Source: Pseudomonas ekonensis
Lineage (GTDB): Bacteria > Pseudomonadota > Gammaproteobacteria > Pseudomonadales > Pseudomonadaceae
Assembly: GCF_019145435.1 (NCBI RefSeq)
Contig: NZ_JAHSTS010000001.1
Span: 124,001 to 188,000 of the forward strand
DNA: 64,000 nucleotides
Direction of reading: 5' to 3'
In this document: in pieces, positions 28,176 through 37,891 of the stretch
Layout of the letters: each line of letters begins with the position of its first letter
Position numbering within the stretch: the stretch's first letter is position 1
Made by a program: the position numbers and the translations under genes
The notes under the pieces: model-generated
Seen by the model: the letters and a program-made list of their open reading frames with translations, nothing else
Databases searched by the model: none
Told to the model about the DNA's origin: nothing

Positions 28176-29699
28176 TCAGAGGGTCTTGGAGATCCGCCCG
28201 GCCATCAGCGCCCAGCCGAACAGCAGCACGCACAGGATGATCAACGGCCACGAGCGCCATTGCAGGTACGGCGTCAGTTCGTGCATCGGCACCACTTCGC
28301 CGTACAGCACGCCTTGCTCGAACTGCGGGATGCTTTCGGTGATCCGGCCGAACGGGTCGATCAGGCCGGTCACACCGTTGTTGGTGGCGCGGATCATCCA
28401 GCGTCCGGCCTCCAGCGCGCGCATCTGCGCCATCTGCAGGTGCTGGAGCGGGCCGATGGAGGTGCCGAACCAGGTGTCGTTGCTGATGGTCAGCAGCAGG
28501 TCGCTGCGGGCGGACAGTCCGGCGGCGAACTCCGGGTACACCACTTCGTAGCAGATGAACGGGGCGATCTGGTAGCCCTTGGCCTGCAGCAGCGCCTGGT
28601 CGGCCGGGCCGCGGGCGAAGTCGGACATCGGCAGGTCGAAGAACGCGATCAGGCCACGCAGCAGGTCCTGCAGCGGCACGTACTCGCCGAACGGCACCAG
28701 CTTCTGTTTCAGGTAGGTGCCGTCGCCTTCGCCGACCACGGTGATGCCGTTGAAGAAGCGCTTTTCGTGGCGCACGGTCTGGCGGATCGGCACCCCGGTG
28801 ATCAGCGCCGATTTACGTTCGGCGGCGAAGGTGCCCATCATGTTCAGGTAGCCTTCGGCGGACTCCTTGAGCACCGGCACGGCGGTTTCCGGCCAGATCA
28901 GCAGATCCACCGGCTTGGAGCGGAAGCTCAGGTCGCGGTACAGCGCCAGTTGCGCGTTGAGCTGCGCCGGATCCCACTTCATGCTCTGCTCGACGTTGCC
29001 CTGGATCGCGGCGACGCTCAGCGGCGCGCCCGCCGGACTGGTCCAGGCATGGCCCTTGAGCGCGATGCCCGCCACCCACGGCCCGATCAGCAACAGCAGG
29101 CCGGCGGCCACGAAGCCCTTGCGGCCGCCGCTGAGCAGGCGGGGCATGTTGTGGAACAGCGCGGCGGTCAGCGCCAGGGCGAACGACACCAGCCACATGC
29201 CGCCCACCGGCGCCAGGCCGGCCAGCGGGCCGTCGAGCTGGCTGTAGCCGGAGTACAGCCAGGGGAATCCGGTGAGGAACCAGCCCCGGAACGCTTCCTG
29301 GCCGACCCACAGCGCCGCGAACGCCAGCGCATCGGCCAGCGGCGCTTCGTTGCGCCGCAGCCAGCGCGCCCAGAGCCAGGCGGGCAGGGCGAAGAACCAG
29401 GCGATCGCGGCGGTGAACAGCAGCATCAGGAAACCGGCCAGCAGCACCGAAGCGCCGCCGAAGTGGTGGATGCTGTAGTAGATCCAGCTGGTGCCGGCGC
29501 CGAACAGGCCGAAGCCGAAGCACCAGCCCCGACCGAGCGCCTGGCGCGGGCTCAGTTCGCGCAGGCCGGCATAGAACAGGCCCGCCGCCAGCAAGGCCAG
29601 CGGCCAGATGTCGAACGGTGCCAGGGCGAGGGTGGTGATTGCGCCGGCCGCCACGGCCAGCAGGTTACCGGGCCAGCCGGGGCGGGTTATCCAGCGCAT
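28176..29699 (-). CDS. lnt: Apolipoprotein N-acyltransferase
   Basis: A 507-residue integral membrane enzyme: about seven N-terminal helices, then a periplasmic carbon-nitrogen hydrolase domain. The catalytic triad is visible in LLIWPETAVPV (Glu), YLKQKLVPFGEY (Lys) and APFICYEVVYPE (Cys). It adds the third acyl chain to lipoproteins before outer-membrane sorting. It is the last gene of phoH-ybeY-corC-lnt, 15 bases after corC, the classic gammaproteobacterial order. Confidence 0.97.
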   Translation of the reverse strand: MRWITRPGWPGNLLAVAAGAITTLALAPFDIWPLALLAAGLFYAGLRELSPRQALGRGWCFGFGLFGAGTSWIYYSIHHFGGASVLLAGFLMLLFTAAIAWFFALPAWLWARWLRRNEAPLADALAFAALWVGQEAFRGWFLTGFPWLYSGYSQLDGPLAGLAPVGGMWLVSFALALTAALFHNMPRLLSGGRKGFVAAGLLLLIGPWVAGIALKGHAWTSPAGAPLSVAAIQGNVEQSMKWDPAQLNAQLALYRDLSFRSKPVDLLIWPETAVPVLKESAEGYLNMMGTFAAERKSALITGVPIRQTVRHEKRFFNGITVVGEGDGTYLKQKLVPFGEYVPLQDLLRGLIAFFDLPMSDFARGPADQALLQAKGYQIAPFICYEVVYPEFAAGLSARSDLLLTISNDTWFGTSIGPLQHLQMAQMRALEAGRWMIRATNNGVTGLIDPFGRITESIPQFEQGVLYGEVVPMHELTPYLQWRSWPLIILCVLLFGWALMAGRISKTL

Positions 29700-29714
29700 T
29701 TCTATCCTTGGAGG

Positions 29715-30554
29715 TCAGCGGGCGATTGGGGTCAGTCGCAGCAAGTGGATCCGACGGCTGTCGGCGTTCAGGATGCGGAAGCGGTAAGCGCCGATCTCGG
29801 TGATCTCGTTGCGCTTGGGCAGGTGCCCGAACGCGCTCATCACCAGGCCGCCGACGGTGTCGAACTCGTCGTCGGAGAACTCGCTGTCGAAGAACTCGTT
29901 GAAGTTCTCGATCGGGGTCAGGGCCTTGATCAGGAAATCGCCGCTGGGCAGCGGCTTGATGTAGCTGTCCTCTTCGACGTCGTGCTCGTCCTCGATGTCG
30001 CCGACGATCTGCTCCAGCACGTCCTCGATGGTCACCAGGCCCGCCACGCCGCCGTACTCGTCGATGACGATGGCCATGTGGTTATGGTTGGCGCGGAACT
30101 CGCGCAGCAGCACGTTCAGGCGCTTGGACTCCGGCACGAAGGTGGCCGGGCGCAGCAGATCCTTGATGTTGAAGCTCTCGCCGTTCTCCTTGAGGATCAG
30201 CGGCAGCAGGTCCTTGGCCAGCAGCACGCCCATCACGTCGTCGTGGCTTTCGCCGATGACCGGATAGCGCGAGTGGGCCGAGTCGACCACGGCGGGGAGG
30301 AATTCGCGGGGCGTCTGGGTCGCCTTGATGCTGACCATCTGCGAGCGCGGCACCATGATGTCGCGCACCTGCAGGTCGGCCACCTGGATGGCGCCTTCGA
30401 CGATGGCCAGCGCTTCGCTGTCCAGCAGCTTGTTCTGATGGGCGTCGCGCAGCAGCTCCATGAGCTCCTGGCGGTTCTTCGGCTCGTGGGCAAAAGCCTG
30501 GGTGATCTTGCCCAGCCATGACTTCTGCCCGTTGCTCGATCGATCTTCGCTCAT
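29715..30554 (-). CDS. corC: CorC/HlyC family CBS-domain protein
   Basis: A 279-residue cytosolic protein with two CBS domains (VRDIMVPRSQMVSI and VPESKRLNVLLREFRANHNH, then DEYGGVAGLVTIEDVLEQIV) and a C-terminal CorC_HlyC domain ending VSIRRI-like SRRIHLLRL. It lacks the DUF21 membrane part of true CorB/CNNM exporters and is the short CorC form linked to Mg/Co efflux. It sits five bases after ybeY in the operon. Confidence 0.95.
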   Translation of the reverse strand: MSEDRSSNGQKSWLGKITQAFAHEPKNRQELMELLRDAHQNKLLDSEALAIVEGAIQVADLQVRDIMVPRSQMVSIKATQTPREFLPAVVDSAHSRYPVIGESHDDVMGVLLAKDLLPLILKENGESFNIKDLLRPATFVPESKRLNVLLREFRANHNHMAIVIDEYGGVAGLVTIEDVLEQIVGDIEDEHDVEEDSYIKPLPSGDFLIKALTPIENFNEFFDSEFSDDEFDTVGGLVMSAFGHLPKRNEITEIGAYRFRILNADSRRIHLLRLTPIAR

Positions 30555-30559
30555 AGCGA

Positions 30560-31054
30560 TTACTCTGAATCCTTGGTCGTAACGGTAGGGGATGGTTCGG
30601 TTTCGTCGTCCGCGTACGGATCGGGGTAGCCCAGTTCGGCAAGCAATTCGCGTTCCAGCGCTTCCATCTCTTCGGCCTCATCGTCATCGATGTGATCGTA
30701 GCCCAGCAGATGCAGGCAGCCGTGAATGACCAGATGGGCCCAGTGGGCGTCGAGCGCCTTGCCTTGCTCGGCGGCCTCGCGCTCGACCACGGCCACGCAG
30801 ATCACCAGGTCGCCCAGCAGCGGGATGTCGAGAAACTCGTCAGGCACTTCGGCGGGGAACGACAGGACGTTGGTCGCGTAGTCCTTCTGGCGCCAGGTGC
30901 GGTTCAGCTCGCGGCCTTCGGCCTCGTCCACCAGACGGATGGTCATTTCCGAGTCGGCGGTGCGCTGGCGCAGGGCCAGTTCGCACCAACGGCGGAATTC
31001 GGCTTCGCTCGGCGCAGGCGCCCCGGTGGCGGTTTGCAGGTCTAGCTCAAGCAT
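30560..31054 (-). CDS. ybeY: Endoribonuclease YbeY
   Basis: A 164-residue UPF0054 metalloprotein with the zinc motif [11 protein letters not shown], the preceding TNVLSFP strand and [15 protein letters not shown]. YbeY acts in 16S rRNA 3'-end maturation and ribosome quality control. The protein has an acidic C-terminal tail of about 25 residues. Its start overlaps the phoH stop by eight bases, and it is in the conserved phoH-ybeY-corC-lnt operon. Confidence 0.96.
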   Translation of the reverse strand: MLELDLQTATGAPAPSEAEFRRWCELALRQRTADSEMTIRLVDEAEGRELNRTWRQKDYATNVLSFPAEVPDEFLDIPLLGDLVICVAVVEREAAEQGKALDAHWAHLVIHGCLHLLGYDHIDDDEAEEMEALERELLAELGYPDPYADDETEPSPTVTTKDSE

Positions 31055-32045
31055 CGCGCGGGGGTTCCTTGGCCGCTTCGGTACGGGTCTCGAAGCGCTC
31101 GTAGGCTTCGACGATGCGCTGCACCAGCGGATGGCGCACCACGTCCTTGGGCTGGAAGTGAGTGAAGCTGATGCCCGGCACGTCCTTCAGGACCTCGATC
31201 ACATGGTGCAGCCCGGACTTGGTGCCGCGGGGCAGGTCGACCTGGGTGATGTCGCCGGTGATGACGGCGGTCGAGCCGAAGCCGATCCGGGTCAGGAACA
31301 TTTTCATCTGTTCGACGGTAGTGTTCTGGCTTTCGTCGAGGATGATGAAGCTGTTGTTCAGCGTGCGGCCGCGCATGTAGGCCAGCGGCGCGACTTCGAT
31401 CACCTGGCGTTCGATCAGCTTGGCCACGTATTCGAAGCCGAGCATTTCGTAGAGCGCGTCGTAGAGCGGGCGCAGGTACGGGTCGATCTTCTGGGCCAGG
31501 TCGCCGGGCAGGAAGCCGAGCTTTTCGCCCGCCTCGACCGCCGGGCGCACCAGCAGGATGCGCCGCACCTGTTCGCGCTCCAGCGCGTCCACGGCACAGG
31601 CCACGGCCAGGTAGGTCTTGCCGGTGCCGGCCGGGCCGATGCCGAAGTTGATGTCGTTGCCGAGGATTTCCTTCACGTAGCGCAGCTGATTCAGGCCGCG
31701 TGGGCGAATCATGCCTTTCTTGGTGCGCAGGGCGACGGACGGTTCGGCGGGGGAGTGCCTGTCCAGCTCTTCGACGGCGGATTCCTGCAGGTACAGGTGC
31801 ACCATGTCCGGCGACAGCTCCGTACCCTTGGTTTCCCGGTACAGGCGGCGCAGCAGGTTTTCCGCGGAAGTGGTGTGCTTGGGTTCGCCGATCAGTTCGA
31901 ACTGGTTGCCGCGGTTGCGGATCTCGATGGCCAGGCGCTGTTCGATCAGGCGCAGGTGCTCGTCGAACTGCCCGCACAGATTGGCGAAGCGACGAGCCTC
32001 GAAGGGCTCGAGGATGAAGCGATGGGGTTCTATGGGTGCGTTCAA
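31047..32045 (-). CDS. phoH: PhoH-like ATPase (YbeZ)
   Basis: A 332-residue P-loop protein: an N-terminal KH-like region, Walker [14 protein letters not shown], Walker [13 protein letters not shown], and the [10 protein letters not shown] sensor motif typical of PhoH. YbeZ works with YbeY in rRNA processing. The start chosen is TTG at 32045, giving [23 protein letters not shown] codons 99 and 129 bases upstream would add residues lacking homology and would overlap an REP sequence. No strong Shine-Dalgarno is seen before the TTG, so the start is provisional. Confidence 0.93.
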   Translation of the reverse strand: MNAPIEPHRFILEPFEARRFANLCGQFDEHLRLIEQRLAIEIRNRGNQFELIGEPKHTTSAENLLRRLYRETKGTELSPDMVHLYLQESAVEELDRHSPAEPSVALRTKKGMIRPRGLNQLRYVKEILGNDINFGIGPAGTGKTYLAVACAVDALEREQVRRILLVRPAVEAGEKLGFLPGDLAQKIDPYLRPLYDALYEMLGFEYVAKLIERQVIEVAPLAYMRGRTLNNSFIILDESQNTTVEQMKMFLTRIGFGSTAVITGDITQVDLPRGTKSGLHHVIEVLKDVPGISFTHFQPKDVVRHPLVQRIVEAYERFETRTEAAKEPPRDA

Positions 32046-32140
32046 GGTCGTATTTAGCCGCCCTGGGGCAATAATGATGAAATCAAGGATAACGCCAGTG
32101 GCGTGGGTGCGAAAGCTCTTAAATCTTGCAAGGTGAGAGG

Positions 32141-32178
32141 CCATCGCTGTGAGAGCGGGCAAGCCCGCTCCCATCGTT
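32141..32178. repeat. Single REP element between miaB and phoH
   Basis: A short palindrome around AGCGGGCAAGCCCGCTCCCA of the GTGGGAGCGGGC type lies in the gap between miaB and phoH. It could act as a 3'-end hairpin for miaB. Confidence 0.75.
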
Positions 32179-32190
32179 GTTCTGTGTCGG

Positions 32191-33519
32191 TCAGCCGATC
32201 AGCGAGCCGCGCAACGAGTGCGGCTGCGCCGAATCGATGTGCACGTCGGCGAACTGCCCGATCAGGGTCGGATTGTCGCAGCGGAAGTTGACGATACGGT
32301 TATTCTCGGTGCGCCCCTGCAGTTCGCCCGGATCCTTCTTCGAATAGTCGGTGACCAGGATGCGCTGGGTGGTGCCGACCATTTGTCGGCTGATCTCGAA
32401 GCCTTGCTGGTTCAGGCGGTGCTGCAGCGCGTTCAGGCGTTCCTTTTTCAGCTCTTCCGGGGTGTCGTCGGCCAGGTCGGCCGCCGGGGTGCCCGGGCGC
32501 TGGCTGTAGACGAACGAGTAGGAGAAGTCGAAACCGACGTCGGCGATCAGCTTCATGGTTTGTTCGAAGTCTTTCTCGGTCTCGCCGGGGAAACCGACGA
32601 TGAAGTCCGAGCTGATGCAGATGCCCGGCACGGCGGCGCGCAGTTTGCGCAGCTTGGACTTGTATTCCAGCGCCGTGTGGTTGCGCTTCATGGCCGCCAG
32701 GATCCGGTCGGAGCCCGACTGCACCGGCAGGTGCAGGTGCTTGACCAGTTCCGGCACCTCGGCGTGGGCCTGGATCAGGCTGTCGGAGAACTCCAGCGGG
32801 TGCGAGGTGGTGTAGCGGATGCGGTCGATGCCGTCGACGGCGGCGACCACCCGGATCAGCTCGGCCAGGTCCGCCAGACGGCCGTCGTGGGTCAGGCCGC
32901 GGTAGCCGTTGACGTTCTGCCCCAGGAGGGTGACTTCACGCACGCCGTTTTCGGCCAGGTGGATGATTTCGGCGATCACGTCGTCGAACGGTCGGCTGAC
33001 TTCCTCGCCGCGGGTGTAGGGCACCACGCAGAACGTGCAGTACTTGCTGCAGCCTTCCATTACCGAGACGTAGGCGCTCGGGCCGTCGATGCGCGGCTCG
33101 GGCAGGTGGTCGAACTTCTCGATCTCCGGGAACGAGACGTCCACCTGCGGCAGCTTGCTCACGCGTGCGGCGTCGATCATTTCCGGCAGGCGGTGCAGGG
33201 TCTGCGGGCCGAACACCACATCGACGTAGGGCGCGCGGTCGCGGATCGCCGCGCCTTCCTGGCTGGCCACGCAGCCGCCGACGGCGATGACCATCTCCGG
33301 GTTGGCCAGTTTCAGTTCGCGCCAGCGGCCGAGCTGGGAGTACACACGGTCCTGGGCGCGTTCGCGGATCGAGCAGGTGTTGAGCAGAATCACGTCGGCG
33401 TCTTCGGCGCGGGCGGTGACTTCCAGGGCCTGGTGTTCACCCAGCAGATCGACCATGCGCGAGCTGTCGTACTCGTTCATCTGGCAGCCGTGGGTTTCGA
33501 TGTAGAGCTTTTTGGCCAT
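32191..33519 (-). CDS. miaB: tRNA-2-methylthio-N6-dimethylallyladenosine synthase
   Basis: A 442-residue radical SAM methylthiotransferase. The N-terminal UPF0004 domain carries three cluster cysteines ([30 protein letters not shown]), the radical SAM site is [16 protein letters not shown], and a C-terminal TRAM domain includes NNRIVNF and IGQFADVHI. It converts i6A37 to ms2i6A37 in tRNAs. It is divergent from the DUF1820 gene. Confidence 0.97.
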   Translation of the reverse strand: MAKKLYIETHGCQMNEYDSSRMVDLLGEHQALEVTARAEDADVILLNTCSIRERAQDRVYSQLGRWRELKLANPEMVIAVGGCVASQEGAAIRDRAPYVDVVFGPQTLHRLPEMIDAARVSKLPQVDVSFPEIEKFDHLPEPRIDGPSAYVSVMEGCSKYCTFCVVPYTRGEEVSRPFDDVIAEIIHLAENGVREVTLLGQNVNGYRGLTHDGRLADLAELIRVVAAVDGIDRIRYTTSHPLEFSDSLIQAHAEVPELVKHLHLPVQSGSDRILAAMKRNHTALEYKSKLRKLRAAVPGICISSDFIVGFPGETEKDFEQTMKLIADVGFDFSYSFVYSQRPGTPAADLADDTPEELKKERLNALQHRLNQQGFEISRQMVGTTQRILVTDYSKKDPGELQGRTENNRIVNFRCDNPTLIGQFADVHIDSAQPHSLRGSLIG

Positions 33520-33607
33520 GGATTCAGGTCGTCACGTGATTCGAAGAACCGCGCATTATAGGGAACATGTCCCAAGGTTCCTACCGCTGCGCGACCGGTG
33601 CCTGTGC

Positions 33608-33613
33608 TATAGT
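33608..33613 (+). promoter_or_regulatory. Candidate -10 box for the DUF1820 gene
   Basis: TATAGT (extended by TGC upstream) lies 40 bases before the ATG at 33654 in a GC-rich stretch. No good -35 match was found, so the call is weak. Confidence 0.3.
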
Positions 33614-33653
33614 TTGCGCCCTCATTTTTGCCCCGATGTGTTCTCCGTCCGCC

Positions 33654-33983
33654 ATGACCAAACGCGAAGCTCCGATCTACAAGGTGATTTTCCTCAACCA
33701 GGGCCAGGTGTTCGAAATGTACGCCAAGCAGATCTACCAAAGCGATCTGTGGGGCTTTCTGGAAGTGGAAGAGTTCGTCTTCGGCGAGCGCACCCAGGTG
33801 GTCGTGGATCCGAGCGAAGAGAAGCTCAAGGCCCAGTTCGAAGGCGTGGTGCGCAGCTTCGTGCCGATGCATTCGATCGTGCGCATCGACGAGGTCGAGC
33901 GCCTCGGCACGCCGAAGATCAGCGAGGCCCGGGCCGGCACCGGCAACGTGATGCCGTTCCCGATGCCGATGCCTGAGAAGTAA
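33654..33983 (+). CDS. DUF1820 family protein
   Basis: A 109-residue protein beginning MTKREAPIYKVIFLNQGQVF, with YAKQIYQSDLWGFLEVEEFV, matching the DUF1820 family of gammaproteobacteria. It has no signal or membrane segment. The Pro/Met-rich end (MPFPMPMPEK) is a family trait. The function is unknown. The start at 33654 gives this conserved N-terminus; the in-frame upstream extension is rich in cysteine and not credible. Confidence 0.88.
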   Translation: MTKREAPIYKVIFLNQGQVFEMYAKQIYQSDLWGFLEVEEFVFGERTQVVVDPSEEKLKAQFEGVVRSFVPMHSIVRIDEVERLGTPKISEARAGTGNVMPFPMPMPEK

Positions 33984-34024
33984 GCCACAGCTCACTTGCC
34001 ACGCTCACAGAAGATCAGCGGGAT

Positions 34025-34579
34025 TCAGGGCAGCGGCGAGAAAGGCGTGCGCCCGTCGGCGCTCTGCAGTTCCATCAGGTATTTACGGAAAATTTGCCCG
34101 AGCACCTGGGTGGCGGTCTCGAGGTCTTCGCGGGGCATCTTCTCGGCGACTTCGTCGGCGGTGTCCAGTGCGTCCTCGGCGCCGTTGACCGCCGCCATCT
34201 TCAGCACGATGTAGGCCTGGATGTTGTTGGCCTGCACGCCTTCGCCGTGGAAGAACATGGTGCCGAGCTTGAACTGCGCCTGGGCGTGGCCCTGCAGCGA
34301 GGCCTTTTCGAAGTAGTTGAGGGCTTGGTTGAGGTCGCGCGGTGCGTTCTTGCCGTCGTAGTAGAACTCGCCCAACTCGTATTGCGCTTGCGCGTCCCCT
34401 TCGTCCGCAGCCTTCTGGCAGGCGGCGAGGGCCTGCGTGACGTCTTGCGGCTGGGTGTTGAGGGTGCAACGCCCCATCGCCGGGATCAACAACGAGTTGC
34501 CGCCTGCCTGTGCATGTGCAAGCAGCGGCTGAAGGAGCAACAGGCAGCCCAAGGCAAGGGTGCGGCCGGTGCGGTTCAT
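34025..34579 (-). CDS. Secreted Sel1-repeat protein
   Basis: A 184-residue protein with a signal peptide (MNRTGRTLALGCLLLLQPLL, cleavage near AHA-QA) and two to three Sel1-like repeats: ADEGDAQAQYELGEFYYDG, then NYFEKASLQGHAQAQFKLG. Sel1 repeats are TPR-like helical scaffolds for protein contacts. The role is unknown. ATG 34579 is chosen because it begins the signal peptide. It lies convergent to the DUF1820 gene. Confidence 0.82.
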   Translation of the reverse strand: MNRTGRTLALGCLLLLQPLLAHAQAGGNSLLIPAMGRCTLNTQPQDVTQALAACQKAADEGDAQAQYELGEFYYDGKNAPRDLNQALNYFEKASLQGHAQAQFKLGTMFFHGEGVQANNIQAYIVLKMAAVNGAEDALDTADEVAEKMPREDLETATQVLGQIFRKYLMELQSADGRTPFSPLP

Positions 34580-34760
34580 GGGAATCGACTTACCTCTGAA
34601 GGGCACGCGGACCCGTCGAGGGATCCAATAAGCGCGCATTATGAAATAAGCAGGCCCAACCTTACAAAGTCTTTACTCGATTTTCTGCTGCGCGGAGCGC
34701 GTGCCGCCTGATTTGCGGGCGTTCATCGGCAAAGATGCAGGAAAAAACGCTCAGGTGTAG

Positions 34761-34795
34761 GCAAACGCTGACGCCGGCATTGGCCAACGTCAGCG
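34761..34795 (-). terminator. Intrinsic terminator downstream of hemL
   Basis: On the minus strand CGCTGACGTTGGC pairs with GCCGGCGTCAGCG (two G-T wobbles) around a four-base loop, followed by TTTGCC. It begins ten bases past the hemL stop and ends the thiD-thiE-hemL direction of transcription. Confidence 0.65.
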
Positions 34796-34805
34796 TCAGG
34801 GCGGA

Positions 34806-36089
34806 TTACTTCAGGGCGGCGAAGGCGCGTTCGGCGGCGTCGAGGGTCAGTTTCAGTTCCGCTTCGCCGTGGGCGATGGAGGTGAAACCGGCTTCGAAGG
34901 CGCTCGGCGCCAGGTACACGCCGCCTTCGAGCATCAGGTGGAAGAAGCGTCCGAACAGGGCGGCGTCGCTGGCCATCACATCGTCGAAGGTGACGATGTC
35001 GTCGGCGCCGCTGAAGTACAGGCCGAACATGCCGCCGGCCTGGGTGGTCACGAACGGGATGCCGGCGGCGTCGGCGCGCTGCTGCAGGCCGTCGAGCAGG
35101 CGGGTGGTGTAGTCGGTCAGCTCGGCGTGGAAGCCCGGACGGCTGATCAGGCGCAGGGTGGTCAGGCCGGCGGCCATGGCCAGCGGGTTGCCCGACAGCG
35201 TGCCGGCCTGGTAGACCGGGCCCAGCGGCGCGATGCGCTGCATGATCTCACGCTTGCCGCCGAAGCAGCCGACCGGCATGCCGCCGCCGATGATCTTGCC
35301 GAAGGTGGTCAGGTCCGGGGTCACGCCGTAGTGGGCCTGGGCACCGCCGAGGGCGACGCGGAAACCGGTCATCACTTCGTCGAAGATCAGCACGACGCCG
35401 TGGCGGTCGCACAGGCTGCGCAGGCCTTCGAGGAAGCCTGGCGCCGGCGGCACGCAGTTCATGTTGCCGGCCACCGGCTCAACGATGATGCAGGCGACGT
35501 CCTGGCCGACTTCGGCGAGCATCTTTTCGACGGCGCCGATGTCGTTGAACGGCAGGGTCAGGGTGTGCTTGGCGAACGCCGCCGGCACGCCGGCCGAGCT
35601 CGGCACGCCCTGGGTCAGTGCGCCGGAGCCGGCCTTGACCAGCAGGCTGTCGGAATGGCCGTGGTAGCAGCCTTCGAACTTGATGATGCTGTCGCGGCCG
35701 GTGAAGCCCCGGGCCAGGCGGATGGCGCTCATGGTCGCCTCGGTGCCGGAGCTGACCATGCGCACCATGTCCATCGACGGCACCAGCGAGCAGACCAGGT
35801 CGGCCATCTCGGTTTCCATGGCGGTCGGGGCGCCGTAGGACAGGCCGTGCTCCAGCTGCTTGCGCACGGCGTCCAGCACGTCCGGATGGCTGTGGCCGAG
35901 GATCATCGGGCCCCAGGAGCCCACGTAATCCACATAGCGCTTGTCGTCTTCGTCGGTGACGTAGGCGCCTTCGGCATGCTTGAAGAACAGCGGGGTGCCG
36001 CCGACGCTCTTGAACGCGCGGACCGGCGAGTTAACGCCGCCGGGAATGTGTTTCTGGGCATTGGCAAACAGGGTTTCGGAACGGGACAT
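34806..36089 (-). CDS. hemL: Glutamate-1-semialdehyde 2,1-aminomutase
   Basis: A 427-residue class III PLP enzyme: [19 protein letters not shown] at the N-terminus, [13 protein letters not shown], and the PLP lysine in [14 protein letters not shown] (Lys265). It converts glutamate-1-semialdehyde to 5-aminolevulinate for haem synthesis. It follows thiE by 17 bases on the same strand, so thiD, thiE and hemL probably form one unit. Confidence 0.97.
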   Translation of the reverse strand: MSRSETLFANAQKHIPGGVNSPVRAFKSVGGTPLFFKHAEGAYVTDEDDKRYVDYVGSWGPMILGHSHPDVLDAVRKQLEHGLSYGAPTAMETEMADLVCSLVPSMDMVRMVSSGTEATMSAIRLARGFTGRDSIIKFEGCYHGHSDSLLVKAGSGALTQGVPSSAGVPAAFAKHTLTLPFNDIGAVEKMLAEVGQDVACIIVEPVAGNMNCVPPAPGFLEGLRSLCDRHGVVLIFDEVMTGFRVALGGAQAHYGVTPDLTTFGKIIGGGMPVGCFGGKREIMQRIAPLGPVYQAGTLSGNPLAMAAGLTTLRLISRPGFHAELTDYTTRLLDGLQQRADAAGIPFVTTQAGGMFGLYFSGADDIVTFDDVMASDAALFGRFFHLMLEGGVYLAPSAFEAGFTSIAHGEAELKLTLDAAERAFAALK

Positions 36090-36106
36090 GATCGGGCTCT
36101 CGAAGG

Positions 36107-36730
36107 TCAGGATTTGAACAATTCATTGAATGCGCGGGCGCGGCGCGTCACCTCGGCGGTGCTCTCGGCGCCGAACAGGCCATGGACAACCGCCAGCAGG
36201 TCGGCGCCGTGGGCCACCAGCGGGGCGGCGTTGTCCAGGGTGATGCCGCCGATCGCGCAGACCGGCAGATGCAGCGTGCGGCGGGCCTCGTCGAGCAGGC
36301 CGAGGCTGCAGCTCGGGGCGCCGGGCTTGGTGCTGGAGTTGAAGAAGCGGCCGAAGGCGACGTAGCTGGCGCCTTCGTTCACCGCCTGTTCGGCCAGGTC
36401 GAGCTGCGCGTGGCAGGTCGAACCGATGATCGCCTTCGGCCCCAGCAGGGCGCGGGTCGGCGAGAGCGGGCCGTCGGTCTGGCCCAGGTGCACGCCGACG
36501 CCCAGACGGGCGGCCAGCTCGGCGTCATCGTTGATGATCAGGCGGGTGCCGTAGCGCTCGCACAGCTCGCGCAAGGCTTCGGCCTCGCGCAGGCGGCGGG
36601 CGTCGTCGCCGCTCTTGTCGCGGTATTGCAGGAGGGTGACGCCGCCTTCCAGCGCCGCCTCCACGTAAGGCAGAAACTTGCCCGCCAGCAGCGTGCTGTC
36701 GGTGATGGCGTACAGGCCACGTAATTTCAT
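36107..36730 (-). CDS. thiE: Thiamine phosphate synthase
   Basis: A 207-residue TIM-barrel enzyme: [55 protein letters not shown] and the phosphate-binding [11 protein letters not shown]. It joins hydroxymethylpyrimidine diphosphate and thiazole phosphate to thiamine phosphate. It lies between thiD (60 bases upstream) and hemL. No TPP riboswitch was recognised in front of thiE or thiD. Confidence 0.96.
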   Translation of the reverse strand: MKLRGLYAITDSTLLAGKFLPYVEAALEGGVTLLQYRDKSGDDARRLREAEALRELCERYGTRLIINDDAELAARLGVGVHLGQTDGPLSPTRALLGPKAIIGSTCHAQLDLAEQAVNEGASYVAFGRFFNSSTKPGAPSCSLGLLDEARRTLHLPVCAIGGITLDNAAPLVAHGADLLAVVHGLFGAESTAEVTRRARAFNELFKS

Positions 36731-36790
36731 CGCACAGGCCTCCCGGCGTCAGGCGCGGAACATCAGGTGCGCCGCCTCAGCGGCGCTGCA

Positions 36791-37588
36791 TCAGGCGCAG
36801 AAGTCCAGCGGCAGGCGACGCGGCACGAACTGGCCTTTGCCCAGTCGCTCGGCGTCGCGCAGGGTGCGCCAGGTGTAGTCCAGGGCGCTGCGCACGGCGC
36901 TGGCCAGGTCTTCGCCCAAGGCCAGGCGACCGGCCAGGGTGCTGGCCAGGGTGCAGCCGGAACCGTGGTAACTGCCCGGCAGGCGCTGGCAGAGGAAGGT
37001 CTCGCGCAGGCCGTCGCGGCTGTACAGGCGGTTGTGGATTTGCGTCTCGTCGCCGTGGCCGCCGGTGATCAGCAGGTGCTTGACGAACGGCAGGAGCTTT
37101 TCCGCGCACTCGTCCGCGGTGCCTTCGGGCAGCTCGGCGAGGATCCGCGCCTCGGGCAGGTTCGGGGTGGCGATGGCGGACAGCGGCAGCAGGCGTTCGC
37201 GCATGGCGTAGCCGACCTCGTCCTTGCCCAGGCGTCCGCCGCCGCCGGCGCGCAGCACCGGGTCGCAGACCACCGGCAGGTGCGGGTGCGCCTGGAGCAG
37301 TTCGACGACCGTGTCGACCATTTCCAGGGAACCGAGCATGCCCAGCTTCACCGCCGCGACGTCGGAGTCGTTGAGCACGGCATTGGCCTGGGCCAACACC
37401 CACTCGCGGTCGAGGACGCGGAAATCGGTGACGTTGACCGTGTCTTGCACGGTCAGGGCGGTGACGGCCGGAGCCGCATGGCAACCCTGGGCGAGCAGGG
37501 CTTCGATATCTGCCTGCAAGCCGGCGCCGCCACTGGGGTCGTGGCCGGAGAGACAGAGGACAACGGGGCGGGAGCTGTAGGTATTCAT
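36791..37588 (-). CDS. thiD: Hydroxymethylpyrimidine/phosphomethylpyrimidine kinase
   Basis: A 265-residue ribokinase-family enzyme with SGHDPSGGAGLQADIEAL, VKLGMLGS, VVCDPVLRAGGG, IATPNLPEA and the catalytic GSGCTLASTLAG near the end. It phosphorylates HMP twice, supplying ThiE. ATG at 37588 gives the typical MNTYSSRPVVLCLSG start. It is divergent from ladS across a 303-base gap in which no further gene or riboswitch was seen. Confidence 0.95.
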   Translation of the reverse strand: MNTYSSRPVVLCLSGHDPSGGAGLQADIEALLAQGCHAAPAVTALTVQDTVNVTDFRVLDREWVLAQANAVLNDSDVAAVKLGMLGSLEMVDTVVELLQAHPHLPVVCDPVLRAGGGGRLGKDEVGYAMRERLLPLSAIATPNLPEARILAELPEGTADECAEKLLPFVKHLLITGGHGDETQIHNRLYSRDGLRETFLCQRLPGSYHGSGCTLASTLAGRLALGEDLASAVRSALDYTWRTLRDAERLGKGQFVPRRLPLDFCA

Positions 37589-37891
37589 GGTGCGCGAGCT
37601 TACCACCAATCCCGGTGTGCGGGTTTAGTGCCGTCATCGTTCGCCGATACATTGCCTGCGGGAGGGAACTGCCGTGTCACAATCTGACCGGTTCAACAGC
37701 TCTAGCCCGGTGCTTTGCTCTGAAACGCCCGTTCTAGAGCCTCTGTGGGAAAAATTTCCATGGTGCTCAATGGCCATCAACGGCTATGCTAGAGTGGATC
37801 CAAACCAATAACAGGTAATACCGGTTTTACGTCTTCTCAAAGGGAATGGGGGGCTTCCTGACGCAACCGGACAAGCCACGCTGGGGCTTCA

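Noticed and set aside
37589..37891. TPP riboswitch in front of thiD/ladS.
   Set aside because: The conserved CTGAGA and thi-box sequences are absent on both strands; thiD and thiE lack visible riboswitches here.
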